Positions 52,033 through 63,941 of a DNA stretch of 64,000 nucleotides are shown one piece after another. Under the pieces are notes generated by a model. The model did no database searches and had not been told where the DNA came from. It worked only from the letters and a program-made list of their open reading frames with translations. The stretch comes from Plasmodium vivax (taxonomy: Eukaryota > Apicomplexa > Aconoidasida > Haemosporida > Plasmodiidae), in NCBI RefSeq assembly GCF_000002415.2, contig NC_009914.1, positions 1,240,001 through 1,304,000 of the forward strand. The letters run 5' to 3'. Every line of letters starts with the position of its first letter. The stretch's first letter is position 1. The translations under genes were made by a program, and so were the position numbers.

Positions 52033-52869
52033 GGAGGGATAAATATGCACTCCAGTGGTTGCATCAAGACCTAACGGGCCTCCTAAATTGTTCTTTTATT
52101 TTTCTATATTTCTAATAACAAAATGGCGAATAAAAAAATTTAAGAAGTTATCAAAAAAAAAAAAAAAAAACGAACGTGAAATATACGTACTAATGCTCTG
52201 CTACTGCGCTGGCAGGTATGCCTGTGCGTGCCTCCAACCATACATACGTGCAGATATGAATGCATACATTAATACATGCGTCAATATGCGCGCCCTGTTC
52301 CCCCCTTTTTGTCTGCTCACTGGCCCGTTTTGCACAATAGCGATTAAAGGCACAACGTGCGTCTATAGTACATTTATACCGAAAACAAGCAACAGAATTA
52401 ATCGAAAGGAGCGCGTCCCACTGCAAAACGAACAAGAAAAAAAAAAAAAAAAAAAATGCACATATATATATGCACACATACAATACAGCTAACTGGAAGC
52501 GGTCCCTTCTTTCAGGCAAGACGAAAGGTAAGCCCCGAAGTGTCTACACATACCAATGTCTGCAAAACGCAGTGGCTACCTCATGTCAGTATCACAAAAA
52601 AAGGGGAAGTATCTCTCTTCTCTCCAGCTATTTATTTCTGCTCCATTCGAATGTGAAATTCAAATGCGCCAGATGAAAAGAGGCTCATATATGTGCGGTG
52701 CTACGCTTACACATGGGGGGGAAGGAGAGGGGGTGCCAAAATTGATGCCCAACGGGTTAGAGACACAAAAATTGGATACGCGCAAGAAGTGCTTCTCTCT
52801 CTTCGCAATGCAGCTGCAACGTTTTGGCTCCTTTCCAGCGACGTCGTAAAATGGATCATGTAAGAGGGT

Positions 52870-52940
52870 GTCTCTATGGGTCTATAGGGATCTATAGGAA
52901 TCTACACAGATCTATATGTGCATATACGTATCTATATGTG
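52870..52940. repeat. 10-bp periodic repeat TCTATAGGGA-like
   Basis: About seven degenerate units with a TCTATA core spaced by 10 bp, close to one DNA helical turn. Confidence 0.6.
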
Positions 52941-54495
52941 TACATTTGTGCGCATATGCGGATGCGCCGAAACACGCAAAATGGTCGTGTACGTACAAAT
53001 TCAGCCGTCAGACAGATGCGCGTCAGGCCTGTTCTGGGGAGCCACTTCTCCTAAACAATTTAGGATGACAGTGAATGGGCACAACGGGTACGCATAAAAC
53101 TGGGGATCACTTTTTTTTTTTATTTTATTATTTTTTTATTTTTTTTTTTTTTATCTTTATGTAAGGGGAAAATATGTACCATGCGCTTTAATTTCAATGT
53201 ATCTCTCGTCGGCTATGTGGATCACCCTCTTCAGAGTACACTAAACGTGTGACTAAAACTCATCGGTGGGTGGGCCTCTGAAGGGCTGCAAATATACACG
53301 TTTGGACGGTTACTCCTTTACGGGCATAATACTGTTCGATCAAAATTTTGTGTTTCCCCTTTGTGCTCTCTGCAGCCACGTGCGCAGAGGAAGATTTCCT
53401 TTTCAACTGGCACTAAGGCAAGCAATCCGAAGGGAGGGGCCCCCGAGAACGCCGCAAAACGAACGGTCCAAAATCAAGCGGTGCAAAAAAAAAAAAAATA
53501 AATAAACGCGCGGGGGGTGTCCAAAAAAAATGGTTCGCACGGACAACGCAGAAACTCAGTCGAAACTTCTTTCCAGAAAGATCAATATATGCATACGCTC
53601 ACGGTTGGAAGGCCCCCCCTTGGTTCCTTTTACATTCCGGCGTGCTCCTCTACAGCAACAACAGGGCGTGAACACAAAAAGGGACGAATCTGTGCAAAGG
53701 TGTATAAGAATATGTGCTGCACAGATTGCCTACACAACGTGTATTTTTATTTAAAAAAAAAAAAATATATATCTCATACGAATGTGTTGTATGTATATAA
53801 TTATCCCCAGCAGTGTCAGGTGTACTTTTGCCAGAATCGCTTATTTTTCTTTCATTGGACTTTTTTTCTTTTTTGTTTTTGTTCCTTCTGGCAACTGCTA
53901 CATCTGTGTGCCTCCAAAAATGTGAATAACTCTTTTGGCGGGCTTAAAAAACAAAGTGGCGAAAAAAAAAAAGAACGTACAAATGTACTACTGAGATAAA
54001 AATAAAATGATGAAATAAAAAAAAATTCCAAAGGCCGTTAATTTTATGGTAGATGAGCAAACCATGCAATTGTGTAACAAAATTGTGGAAGATCGGGGGT
54101 GTAGAGAGAGTTACACCCCCTTGGTGGAAATGTAAAATGGGCGTATGACGAATGAACGGGTCTGCATATAAGTGTGTAGTACATATACATGTAACGCAAA
54201 AAGGGAGCGAATTTATAGTGTACAAAAAGGGGTTCTATTTCTTCTCAGTGTGTAAAAAAAAAAAAAAAAAAAATTCCAAAGTTGCACACTTTTTTGGTTT
54301 CCACTGCTATGCCTCTAAATTTTGTTGAGATGGCGGAACGTTTGCGTAACCACTAGGTTAAACTTTTCCCAGCGTACACAAAAGAGGGCACAACGCGTGG
54401 GTATGCACATGTGAACGCCGATGAGCTGTGCGGATCCCAAGGGCGGCGTGCAACCAGTTCGCTCCACAGTGTCGTTCGTTGGATACACGCAAAAT

Positions 54496-54555
54496 GAAGA
54501 GCTGCCAAGGGAAGAACTGCCAAGGGAAGAACTGCCAAAGGAGGAACTGCCAACA
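54496..54555. repeat. 15-bp minisatellite GAAGAACTGCCAAGG, 4 copies
   Basis: Four tandem units. On the plus strand they would read EELPR/EELPK, inside an 88-codon open frame (54421-54687) that has no other support for being a gene. Confidence 0.85.
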
Positions 54556-55854
54556 GGGGAAAGCGCGCCCAAATGTATCTGCTTCGGCAAAAGGCGACTA
54601 ACAGCCCAATCCGCTGTTGCAAAAAAAAAAAAAAAAAAACGAAGGCTTGCAAGTACACTTAAACGTACATACGTTACATACACATAAGTATACTGTACTG
54701 TCGTAGGCCGCGCAGAGAAAAACTGTACATGCGTGTATCATTACGTTCATCCACTCACACGCACGCCTGGGCAATTTAAAACATCTCTATATGCACGTAT
54801 GCTGTCGAAAGAGGGGGGTTAATTCTTTTCCAGCTTCTTCGTAGTTTCACAAAAGGAAAAGGAGTTAAGCTAACGCAACTGTTATGTGGAGGGTTTCCAA
54901 TTTCGCAGGATATACTTTTAATTATGGTGAGATTTTAATTTAAAAAAAAGAGGGAAATTAATTAAAGGAAGAAGTTAAAGGAAGAAATTAAAGGAAAAAA
55001 TTGAGGGGAAAAATTAATTTGTTTTATCTGTACTTAGCAGAATGTTTCATTTTATGTCCATCAGGAATTTGGGCTAACTTGACTGCGGTTTGTTCAGTGG
55101 GGGAGTAAAAAAAAAAATATAAACAAGTGAAGAGGTGAAGAAGTGAGCAGGCGAGCAAGCAAATGAGTAAGCAGGCAAAAGAACTACCAAAGGATCTACC
55201 AAACAATGGGGCAGTTAACCGGCGGGTGAGCGAGCGGGCGAAACGGTTGTGGCGAATTAACCGCTAATGCACGTAAAGCGAGGAAACGGCGAAACAAGAC
55301 CACATGCAATTTGCCAGCCCACATGAACTTTGGGGGCAGCCGTTTGTGGCCTGCAATTTGCCCCAAAGGGGTGTACACCACGGGGCGGGGCAAACACAAA
55401 AAAAAGAAAAAAAAAAGAAAAAAAAAAGGCGAAAATGAACTGTTGCATGCTTCTGCCCATTTTTATGTCGCTACAAAGGGAAGAAAATGAAAAGGCACCG
55501 CAAAGAAGTATTCACGCTATCTTTTTTTGGGGGCGTATTTTTTGTGTGCATTAATTTTGGTCGAGCTTACAATTGTTCTTCGCATGCCACATTAATTTTT
55601 TTTTATCGTTGCATTTGATCCATTTAAGTGCACATTGCATTTTCGTTTGAGCATACGTATGTATGACTACTCCATTTTGTGTTTTTTTTTTTTTTTTTTT
55701 TCCTCCCCATTTGGCAGCTTGGTAGAACAAATCTTTGATAACGCAGAAACGGGGGAGGGGAACATTTTGCCGCGAAAAATAACGTACGTTTGGGAGGGCC
55801 TTCCCTCCCCCAATTGAGTATTTCTGCACTTTGGTGAGCATTTGCAAAAGTTTG

Positions 55855-55880
55855 GCGGTTTGACGGTTTGACGGTTTGAC
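55855..55880. repeat. 8-bp tandem repeat GGTTTGAC
   Basis: Three consecutive GGTTTGAC units. Confidence 0.85.
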
Positions 55881-56117
55881 GAACAGTTGGGGGGGCCAAT
55901 TTTGGGCGATCCTTTTCAATTTTAAGCTCGTTTGCGCACATGTACCGGTATGCATGTGGATAGGCGTGCCTACACGTGTATTTAAAATATACTCATTTGT
56001 TCATGCGCGTATGCACACGTGAAGAGGCACCGTTCCATGTTATTGCCTCCTCTTCCTGCAAAAAAAAAAAAAAAATGCAAAAGTGCACGGGATTTCATAC
56101 ATGTAGAACTATGGGGA

Positions 56118-56275
56118 TGAACATTTTTGCAACATTTCGCGAGGAACATTTTTGCAACGTTTTGAGAGAAGCATTTTTACAACATTTTGAGAGAAGCATT
56201 TTTACAACATTTTACGAGAAACCTTCTTGCAGCATTTTTGCAACATTTTTGCAACATTTTTGCAACATTGTTTTT
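56118..56275. repeat. Nested CATTTTTGCAA minisatellite
   Basis: A 29-bp higher-order unit (CATTTTTRCAACATTTTGAGAGAAG-like) occurs about three times, then collapses to 12-bp CATTTTTGCAA units. Confidence 0.8.
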
Positions 56276-56329
56276 TGTGCCGTGATAACGCTGCGCAGTT
56301 ATGTACAGAGCTGTGCTTGAGCGGCACGA

Positions 56330-56330
56330 G

Positions 56331-56359
<29 letters not shown>
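56330..56359. repeat. Poly(A) tract of about 30
   Basis: A run of about 29 A bases, the longest homopolymer in the window. Confidence 0.9.
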
Positions 56360-56362
<3 letters not shown>

Positions 56363-57292
56363 GCACTGTAACGTAATTCCACGTTGGTATCACCCAGATA
56401 AGTGATGGGCGGAATGAGCGAGTGCCCCCGCAAAGGAATTCTTTTTTATGGGCGTGGACCAAATGAGGGTATTTAAAAGAGTTTCTTCAACTCCGCTGGA
56501 AGAACGCATAAATGTGCAAAAATGTATATAATATATGTGTATATATACGTATGGACTGCCAACTGCGCCTGCCCGCGAGTGGGGACTTGAAACGCCTTTC
56601 GCTTGCAAATGTTCTTCTTTTTTTTTCGCGTCGCTTAACTGGGGAAAAAACGAAAAATGCGAACTTGCACACACGGCCGAAGCGCAATTACGCTTGACAC
56701 GCCGGTGTGATATTTAAAAGGCAAAACAGCCGCGCCGTTTTGGAAAACGGAAAAAAAGGGCAAAACATACCGTTGTTCGTCATTTTGAAAAGGTTAATTT
56801 TGAAAGCGAAACTTCTTCTGTTGAAAGAAGCGACTGCATTAGTTACAGCTTTTCTCAAACAAAAATTAAAAAAGGCTACTCGTTTTTGCGAAAATTGGGG
56901 TGGTTAAAGAGGGGCTAGCAAAAAGGAGCGCTATAGCGTAGCAGGCATTAGCTTCACGTTTATGCGTAGGCCGTTATTCGTAGCCACATGCATGGGAAGC
57001 AGACGCAGCGCCCTGGTGCGGGCACAGGCCGCCGCAGAATGAATATGCCCCTACCACGCCAGAGCTGCCCGTTCTTTCTTCCCACTTTCCCAAAAGAGGA
57101 AAAGTGTCCAATACGTGCATGGGCATGGAGCGGCGTGTGAAACATTTTGTTTTCCACTTCGCCATTTTTCCGTGTGCTCCTTCACGCAAAAAGTGCCACT
57201 ACACTAGCGCGCAGAACGAAAACAAACCGAGTTGGTCACACGTGGTGGGGGGCCCGCAAAACGTAAAAATGAAAAAAAAAGAAAAAATAAAA

Positions 57293-57332
57293 AGATAACA
57301 AAATAACAAAATAACAAAGTAACAAAGTAACC
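57293..57332. repeat. 7-bp AT-rich tandem repeat AACAAAAT / AACAAAGT
   Basis: Five units of ATAACAAA or GTAACAAA type, immediately 3' of the RPA2 stop codon. Confidence 0.8.
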
Positions 57333-57365
57333 AAATCAGCGCGATGTTCGCTGGGCACCCCCCCC

Positions 57366-60300
57366 CTACTTCATATCAAACATGCTCTCCACCGACTTGA
57401 TATTCAGCCGGATGGTCACATTTAGGCAAATTAGCTCATTTAGTAAGTAGCGAAGAACGTACGGCACGTACACAATTTTACAGGAAACGCCACAAGACTT
57501 GCAAACTGCCATTTTACTCTTCCCACCAATGCTTCTCCCCTTAACCATTTCACCACTACAGGTGAACTGCATAATTGGGGAAAGGATAAGTCCGCACTGT
57601 GGACAGACGAAGCACTCATGTCCATCCGAGTTCAAGAGAAACCTCTCATTAATTATAAAACTACAACCGTGGGATATTAACCCATCTCGTTCCATTTCTC
57701 CTAATCTGATTCCTCCGTGTTTTTTCTTTCCCTTCAAGGGCTGATGGGTTAGGTTACAGATTGGTCCTGTTCGCCTGACTTGCGCCTTGTCATAGGCCAT
57801 ATGTCGTAACCTTTGGTAGTAAATGACGCCAAAGAAGATGTGCGCTTGGAGGGGTACCCCGTATATGCCGCTGTAGAGTAGCTCCGTTCCGTAATAATCG
57901 TAGCCCTTGTTCAGCAGCAGCTTTGCGAAGTAGTCAATTTTTTCGTCATACGTGATGTTCGCTTTTGCGTTCTTTTGAGTTTCCCCCTTGGGGGGGTCAC
58001 TCTTCTTTTTTCTTTTATGGCTTCGGTTAACATCGTGGGCGCTGCTACTCTTTTCACCTTCCTTTTTGCCCCCGTTGTTGCCTCTATTTTTCCCCTCGAG
58101 GAAGCCCTTCACACCGCAGTTGTCAATCCACTCGTTGTCGAAGCTTCTCTGCTGCGTGTACTTCCTAAACGGAGTGGCGTCAATTCTCTTGCCGTAGATG
58201 CAGGCCGCCTTCCCACAAATGCTCTCGATAAGCATACCGATGGTCATACGCGAGGGGATACCATGGGGGTTGAAAATCACATCTGGGACAATTCCACTCT
58301 CCGAAAAGGGCATATCTTCATGGGGAAAGAGCCTCGAAACAACTCCCTTTTGGCCATGTCTTGATGCAAATTTATCTCCCACAAGAGGCGGTCTTGTTGT
58401 TCGTAATCGGACGATAGCAATTTGATTCCTTGTGCTTTTATAGTTAGTCACACAGTCTACGTAGTATTCTCCATGCCCCTTAAACTTCTCATACACAGTC
58501 AGTTCGTTCGCTTTATTTATATAGGAGTAGAGCGGATTCAGCTCGACTATCTTCTGTTGCACGCGCGGCAAGCCGTCCTTATTTAGCATCTTGCCCATAT
58601 GCTCGTACTGAAATTTTAGGTTACTCTTCCCTGAGTTGTTGCCATTCGCGCCATTCGCATTGGACCCCACACTGCTGTTCGTGTACCTGACATTATTGCC
58701 GAGAGTAAACTCCCCACGGCCGTGGTTTTTCTCCAAGTCAATAATTTCCGTTTTGTAAATATGGGTCCTGAAAATGCCTCTTTCAGCACTGGACTTGTTT
58801 ATAATCAGCGCGTCTTCCATGTCGTATCCTGTGTAGGCCAAAATGGCCACGACTGCATTGGTGCCACTAGGGAAGTTATCTACCCCATAGAGCTCGTAAT
58901 CTCTTGTGACGACTAGCGGGAATTGAGGTGTTATCATCCTATAAATTTTGTTCGTAAAAGTGTACATCATATTTAAGCTCTGTATACCCATCGTCTGCTT
59001 CAACATCTGGCACTGGTAAATATTTCGCGGGCTTTGGTTGTGGTCCGAGAAGGGGGTTAGCGATCCCAGGAAGGAGAGGAAGGACGTCTCCTTCAGCTCC
59101 ATGTACTCGAACTTTTGCGGCATTTGCTCGTAGATGTCCAGGTTTGCGTTTTCGTCGCTGTCTGTGTAGGCGGTGGGCGGTCCTCGCTGGAGCTGTGCAG
59201 CGTCGCCTCGGAAGTCACTTCTGCCAACGCTTCTTCCATCGCTCCCCTCTCCACATGAGTCGTCCCCGCTCGAGTCGTAGTTCGAGCTGCTCACGTAGTC
59301 GTCCTCGCCACCGGAGCGGTCCGTCCCTCCACCAGTGCGGTCTGTCTGGCCATCGTCGCGCTCCTCCCGTCCATCTGTCCGATCCCCCTTGTCGCTCTCA
59401 CCGTCTTCCAAAAGTTGCAGCACCTTCCTGCTAATCGCCGACTCGGACTCCCCGGGTCTGCCCTCCACAACACTGCTACCCTGAAGAGCACTCCCCTTTG
59501 CGGAGGAGGCCAATTTCTTCCTCCTGGCATGCAACAAATATTGCTCCTTTATGGTCATTTTTTTCTGCGTCCCTTTTTTGGAACCAACTAAACGCTCCTT
59601 CATCCTTAGCATCTTTCTAGCCAGGTTATTCTTCCTAATATCTTCGTAATTAATGGCAATAGCTACGTAAGGTTGGTACGACGGGGAGATGTACTCTATG
59701 CATTTCATTTTTAAATTGAATAATGGCCTGATCAACCTCCCGGGGAAGGTGTTAATTATTATGGAGTTCATCAGGAGGGGTTCATTCAAATAGGCATTAA
59801 TTTCAAAGTAGGCTTTTAAACTGTACAGGTTATGATTCTTGGCGTATTTTAATTTGTAAACAACTCTGCTGAAATCTTGCTCACTTATATACGTTATGGG
59901 AACCGAGTCCACAACGATGGGGATGGTTTGGTCCTCATAAATTGTTGGGATCCCACTAGTATCATCCAGATTTACATTAACTCCAATTTTTTTTAAATAC
60001 AATTTGATATTCAGCTTATGTGATTCGTTGCTAGCCGAATTGTGGACGTAACTAAACTGGGACAAATGATTTAACAATCCACAGGGGGACCCGTCAGGCG
60101 TATGGACGGGGCATATGAACCCCCATGACTCCCCCAGTAATTTCCTTGGACTTAAAACTTTAACGTCTTGAAAAAAGCATCCTCTGTGGATGGCTCGGAA
60201 GTTTGTAATAAATCGGAGACTGTTAATTTCGTCTGCTCCGATGACCCACCCGCTTTTCTGCTGGTAGCCTATATTTTCTGAGGCAATATTTCCCGTCTTG

Positions 60301-62202
60301 AAAAAGAATATGATGGGCATGCTCAGCGAGGTGAAGGACTTTGCGATTTCTATGAAGAGGTGGTTGTCGTTGTACAGCTCCCGCACGTAGCTCTCCACGC
60401 TGCTGAAGAGCTTCTCCTTCTCGCCGATGAAGATGGACTTGAGCTTTTTCGCCGCCTCGCTTTTGTGGCTCATGGCGCGCTGGTTGCCTGCGGGGGGAGG
60501 ATTGGAATGCAAATGGGTGCATCTCGAGAAGCATGGGGGTACGCCTCGAAAGGCATGGGGGTACACCTCGAGACGCATAACAGTCCATCTACGGATGCAC
60601 TGCGCGTGGAGGCACACCGGGTCGCCTGTGCTCACCTGAATCTGCTGACTTCACAACATCCGAGTCGTCGCCCTGCAGCGGCACCGCGTTCAAGTGCTGC
60701 TCGTCCAGCTCGTCCATGACCATCTCCTTGTAGCGGAGGTAAATCTGCTTCACAGTCACCTTAAAGGAGTCATATTTTTTCTCGTAGAATTTATAAAAGC
60801 TCCTGGAATATCTGAAGGCCAAGCGGCTGAGGCACGTTACGATCTGCTCCTTCAGCAAGTTTGACAGCAAATGGCTGCAAGTCGTGACTGCGTGGTTTTC
60901 GAGCGAGTCCTTATTAATCCGAGCGATCAGCTTAAACTTGCTATAAATTAACGTCTTAAACATCATACAAACGGTTTCAAATTTTTCTGAGTAGCTCTGG
61001 ATGTGGGGTAGAATTACATACTTCAAAATTGACCTGCCTTTTTTCTCATCCGAAACGATACTATAGCGAAATATGCCCTTCCGGAAGTAGGAGGAGCTGC
61101 CCAAATATTTCAAGTTATATTTTTCGAACACTTCTTTTTCGTTCAGTCCGTTTTTTATAAAGATAGATTGGATGTATTGCTCTATGTACTTGACTGCATT
61201 TTCGTTCTTAATCCCCATTTTCATTTTATTAAATAGGTAGCTTTTTTTCTTGATAGGACTTAGAAGCAACAGAATGACATGCAGAGGGACTGCCATGACT
61301 GAGTTTTGATATCTAGCTCCATAGGTGAAGAAATCAAATTTGGGACAAGACAAAAAATTTACATACACGGAATTATCATTTAGTAGGCAATTCATGTGGA
61401 CCTTATTCTCCTCATTAAGGAGAATGGTATTATACTTTGGGTGAATTACATATCTAATGACTTTTAAATGTCCTGAAACGACGAAGAATCCTCCTAATAA
61501 GCTTTCGTCTTCTCCTTTTTGGGGTAGCATCTTTTTATTTAAGCTGCTCAAATTGCATAGATTGGACAAGACCATCACAGGGATGTACCCCGCACTCACC
61601 GTGGTGCTAATTATTTCATCATTTGTTTTTTTGTTAATTTTTAAAGTAATTTCCCCTTCGTATGTTCTCGCTGATAGTTTGCACAAATAGGGATAATCGT
61701 TTCTTGTTTCCCCCTTGTCGTTTTTCAACACGGGGTTTTTTATTTTTATATCACTTACGTAAAATTTGATCGAGTCCGTTGATTTTCTGTTAAAGTTCTG
61801 CGTGGCGTACGTGTTCAGATTGGGGGAGAATTCCAACACGGGGATGGTCTCCGGCATGTTCTTTATATACACGTTGACGAAGGAGTTGTAGTCGTCTATA
61901 TGCGACTGAATTAGGAATCTCGTGAAGATGTTATACGTCCCGTTGATTAGCCGATCCACTTTGGGCTTCATGTTGGGGTACAGGGCCTCGATTATTTTTA
62001 GGTGCAGCTTGATTTCCTCCTCGGTGATCTTCAGGTTTATTTTCTTCGGGTCCTCCGCCTCCGCAGCGGGGGGGCGGCTTCCAATGGGACGGCTGCCAAC
62101 GGAGCGGCTACCACTTGGGGTTGCTCCAACGCTTCCATTCGCCTTGCTCACGCGCGAGGCTCCACCGAGCCTGCCGCTCGCGCCCTGCTTGCTCTGCAAC
62201 AT
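57366..62202 (-). CDS. RPA2: DNA-directed RNA polymerase I second-largest subunit (two exons)
   Basis: Catalytic beta-type subunit of RNA polymerase I, which transcribes rRNA genes in the nucleolus. The exons are 60636-62202 and 57366-60487, with a 148-bp intron that splits a Gly codon (G|GC); the product is 1562 residues. Order of landmarks: fork/lobe motif FFVVSGHLKVIRY (about 240), SWGFICPVHTPDGSPCGLL (about 640), the hybrid-binding YDMEDALIINKSSAERG (about 1075-1090), GDKFASRHGQKG (about 1226) and DMPFSESGIVPDVIFNPHG. RLRHMAYDKAQVRRTGP, GGIRLGEMERDGLISHG and a four-Cys zinc site (CPQCG near 1486, CKSCG near 1518) follow. DMPFSESGI and the RRTGP/LTHQPLKG stretch match Pol I rather than Pol II or III. 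Two parasite-type inserts break the core: Asp/Gly/Ser-rich at about 875-962 and Lys-rich at about 1312-1364. The start is the first ATG of the frame, 20 bp after a (CT)n tract. Confidence 0.95.
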
Positions 62203-63941
62203 CTTTCGCTACGCTTTTTTTTCTCTCTCTCTCTCTCTCTCTCTTAGGTGGATGTCCACTTATATGCTCGCCGTGCCTCCCGCAAGGGGTGTTAACTGTG
62301 CAGTCGATTACAGACGCGCCCCTGGGCTGGGGTCCTCACGTTCCAGCGAGTTAGATGCGGTATGCACGTTCCTGCGTGGATGAACAACTTCGCCTCCCCC
62401 ACCCTGTTCGATTAAATAATAACAACACTCCCGCGATTTTACTCGTTAACGTGCTTTCATAATTTTGGGGGTTAATTCACAACGAAGAACACGTTAAGTC
62501 GGTCGAAAGCAAAAGATGCTTCCTTCGTGGGGTGAAGCGTAAAACAACAGATCTTTTCGCAGACAGAAAAAATGGGGAAAAAATGTCGCCACGCTGGAAA
62601 GTATTATTTGACCCCGTTGGTACAACCAAATAGGGTGGCTTAAAAGGAAAACAAAAAAGGTCCTGCGCGGAAGGATTTACAAAGACTCTTCAGGGGAAGG
62701 TTAAAAATGCCCCTTTTGGTTCGTCAACTTGGTCAGTTTTCTCCATCCGGTGGAGCATCCACGGGATGAACAAAAGGGGGAAAAACTGGCCAAGCGTAAA
62801 CTTTCGTAAAATGACAAAACGTTTATAAAATGATGTCGCGAAAGGGGGATCGCCCGGTTGAAAGGAAATTAATTCAAAGCGTTAAAAGGGGGCAACATCG
62901 TACGCGGTAAAGTACGTATAGTTCCTGCGCATTATACTTTATTTTATTTTTACTTTTTTGATTATTTTTTTTTTATTTTTGCGCTTGGAAATTTGCCTTA
63001 CAAATGGCATACCGAACGAGCACGAAGAATGGCCAAAAAAAAAAAAAAAAATTTTCTATGCTTAAGCTACATGTGGGGGGGCAAATATTACGCCCCGGCT
63101 CTGCTGCGCTACTGCGTTATTGCGCCATTTTGGGTCGCTTTTTTTTTTAAAACTCGCGCATGGGCGCATATATAATGCATGTACGAACGGGCACTACCGT
63201 TTAACTATTTGTTTGTTCGCATATATCATCACATTTATGTTTATGTTGTATTTATTTATGTTTCTTTTTTTCTTTTTTTTTTTCTTTTTCCCCCGTTCTT
63301 GCATCCGGCCAGGCATACGCGCGAAGGATAGCACATGAGCGAGCAAACCCAGTCTCCTTTACCGCACAAGTACGTATGTTTTTGCGAACCACACGAACGT
63401 TTCGCTTGCGCTGACTTTTAGCGATTAGCATTTCCCCCTACCCGAACCGCAAAAATGCACATAACATTTTCACCTTGGGAGTGACTATACATAATTTTTT
63501 TCCGTCGAATTTGAATTTGCGCCTTTTATGTGCCAACGATCTGTTTCGGTTTGGTCGCCCTTTCCCCCCATAGGTTTGCATATCGCAGGGGCACACAGAC
63601 GTATGCATATGATGACGTACGTAGGTATTTTCACCTCTGTGCCTTTTTGAAGTGTTCCCTTTTTGGGGGAGATAGCCGAAAGGTATTTTTTTTTTTTTTT
63701 TTTCTCTTCATAGGGGGAGGACACTTTACCATTTGGTCATCCCCCATCTGAGTGCTATTCGTTCGCGTGTGTTTTATGTAGCCTTACGTGCAACCACATT
63801 GGCACTTCTGGAATGACATAAGGGGGTCTTTTTCTTTTTCTCCCTCTTTTTCCCCCCTCCGGTTAGCCACAACTCCGTTTGGCGTAACCGCACAGTAGCT
63901 GCGAGTGGCACCCGATTAGCAAACCAAACGAGCGGGCGAGA
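62203..63941. other. Divergent intergenic region between RPA2 and delta-COP
   Basis: 1.7 kb separate two outward-facing start codons, so two promoters are expected. A CT microsatellite lies in the RPA2 leader. T-rich tracts lie at 62940-62975 and 63266-63290, and poly(A)/poly(T) at 63036-63050 and 63686-63703. No gene is seen. Confidence 0.6.
62222..62243. repeat. CT microsatellite in the RPA2 5' leader
   Basis: (TC)11, about 20 bp upstream of the RPA2 ATG. On the sense (minus) strand it reads as (GA)n. Confidence 0.95.

Larger units (their letters stand above)
51551..57365. other. 5.8-kb gap between the CCCH gene and RPA2
   Basis: The largest gene-free stretch. I could not support any protein gene, tRNA or rRNA. 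It contains the upstream region of the CCCH gene, the 3' flank of RPA2 and many simple repeats: GT/CT-rich (51640-51860), AGGC and AATG (51992-52032), 10-bp TCTATAGGGA (52870-52940), T-rich (53109-53152), 15-bp (54496-54555), GGTTTGAC (55855-55880), CATTTTTGCAA (56118-56275), poly(A) (56330-56359) and AAATAAC (57293-57332). A long 5' UTR or a non-coding transcript is possible. Confidence 0.6.

Noticed and set aside
53517..53999. A 160-codon frame in the 5.8-kb gap
   Set aside because: It ends in a Phe/Cys stretch from T-rich DNA and has no domain or splice context; coding is not supported.
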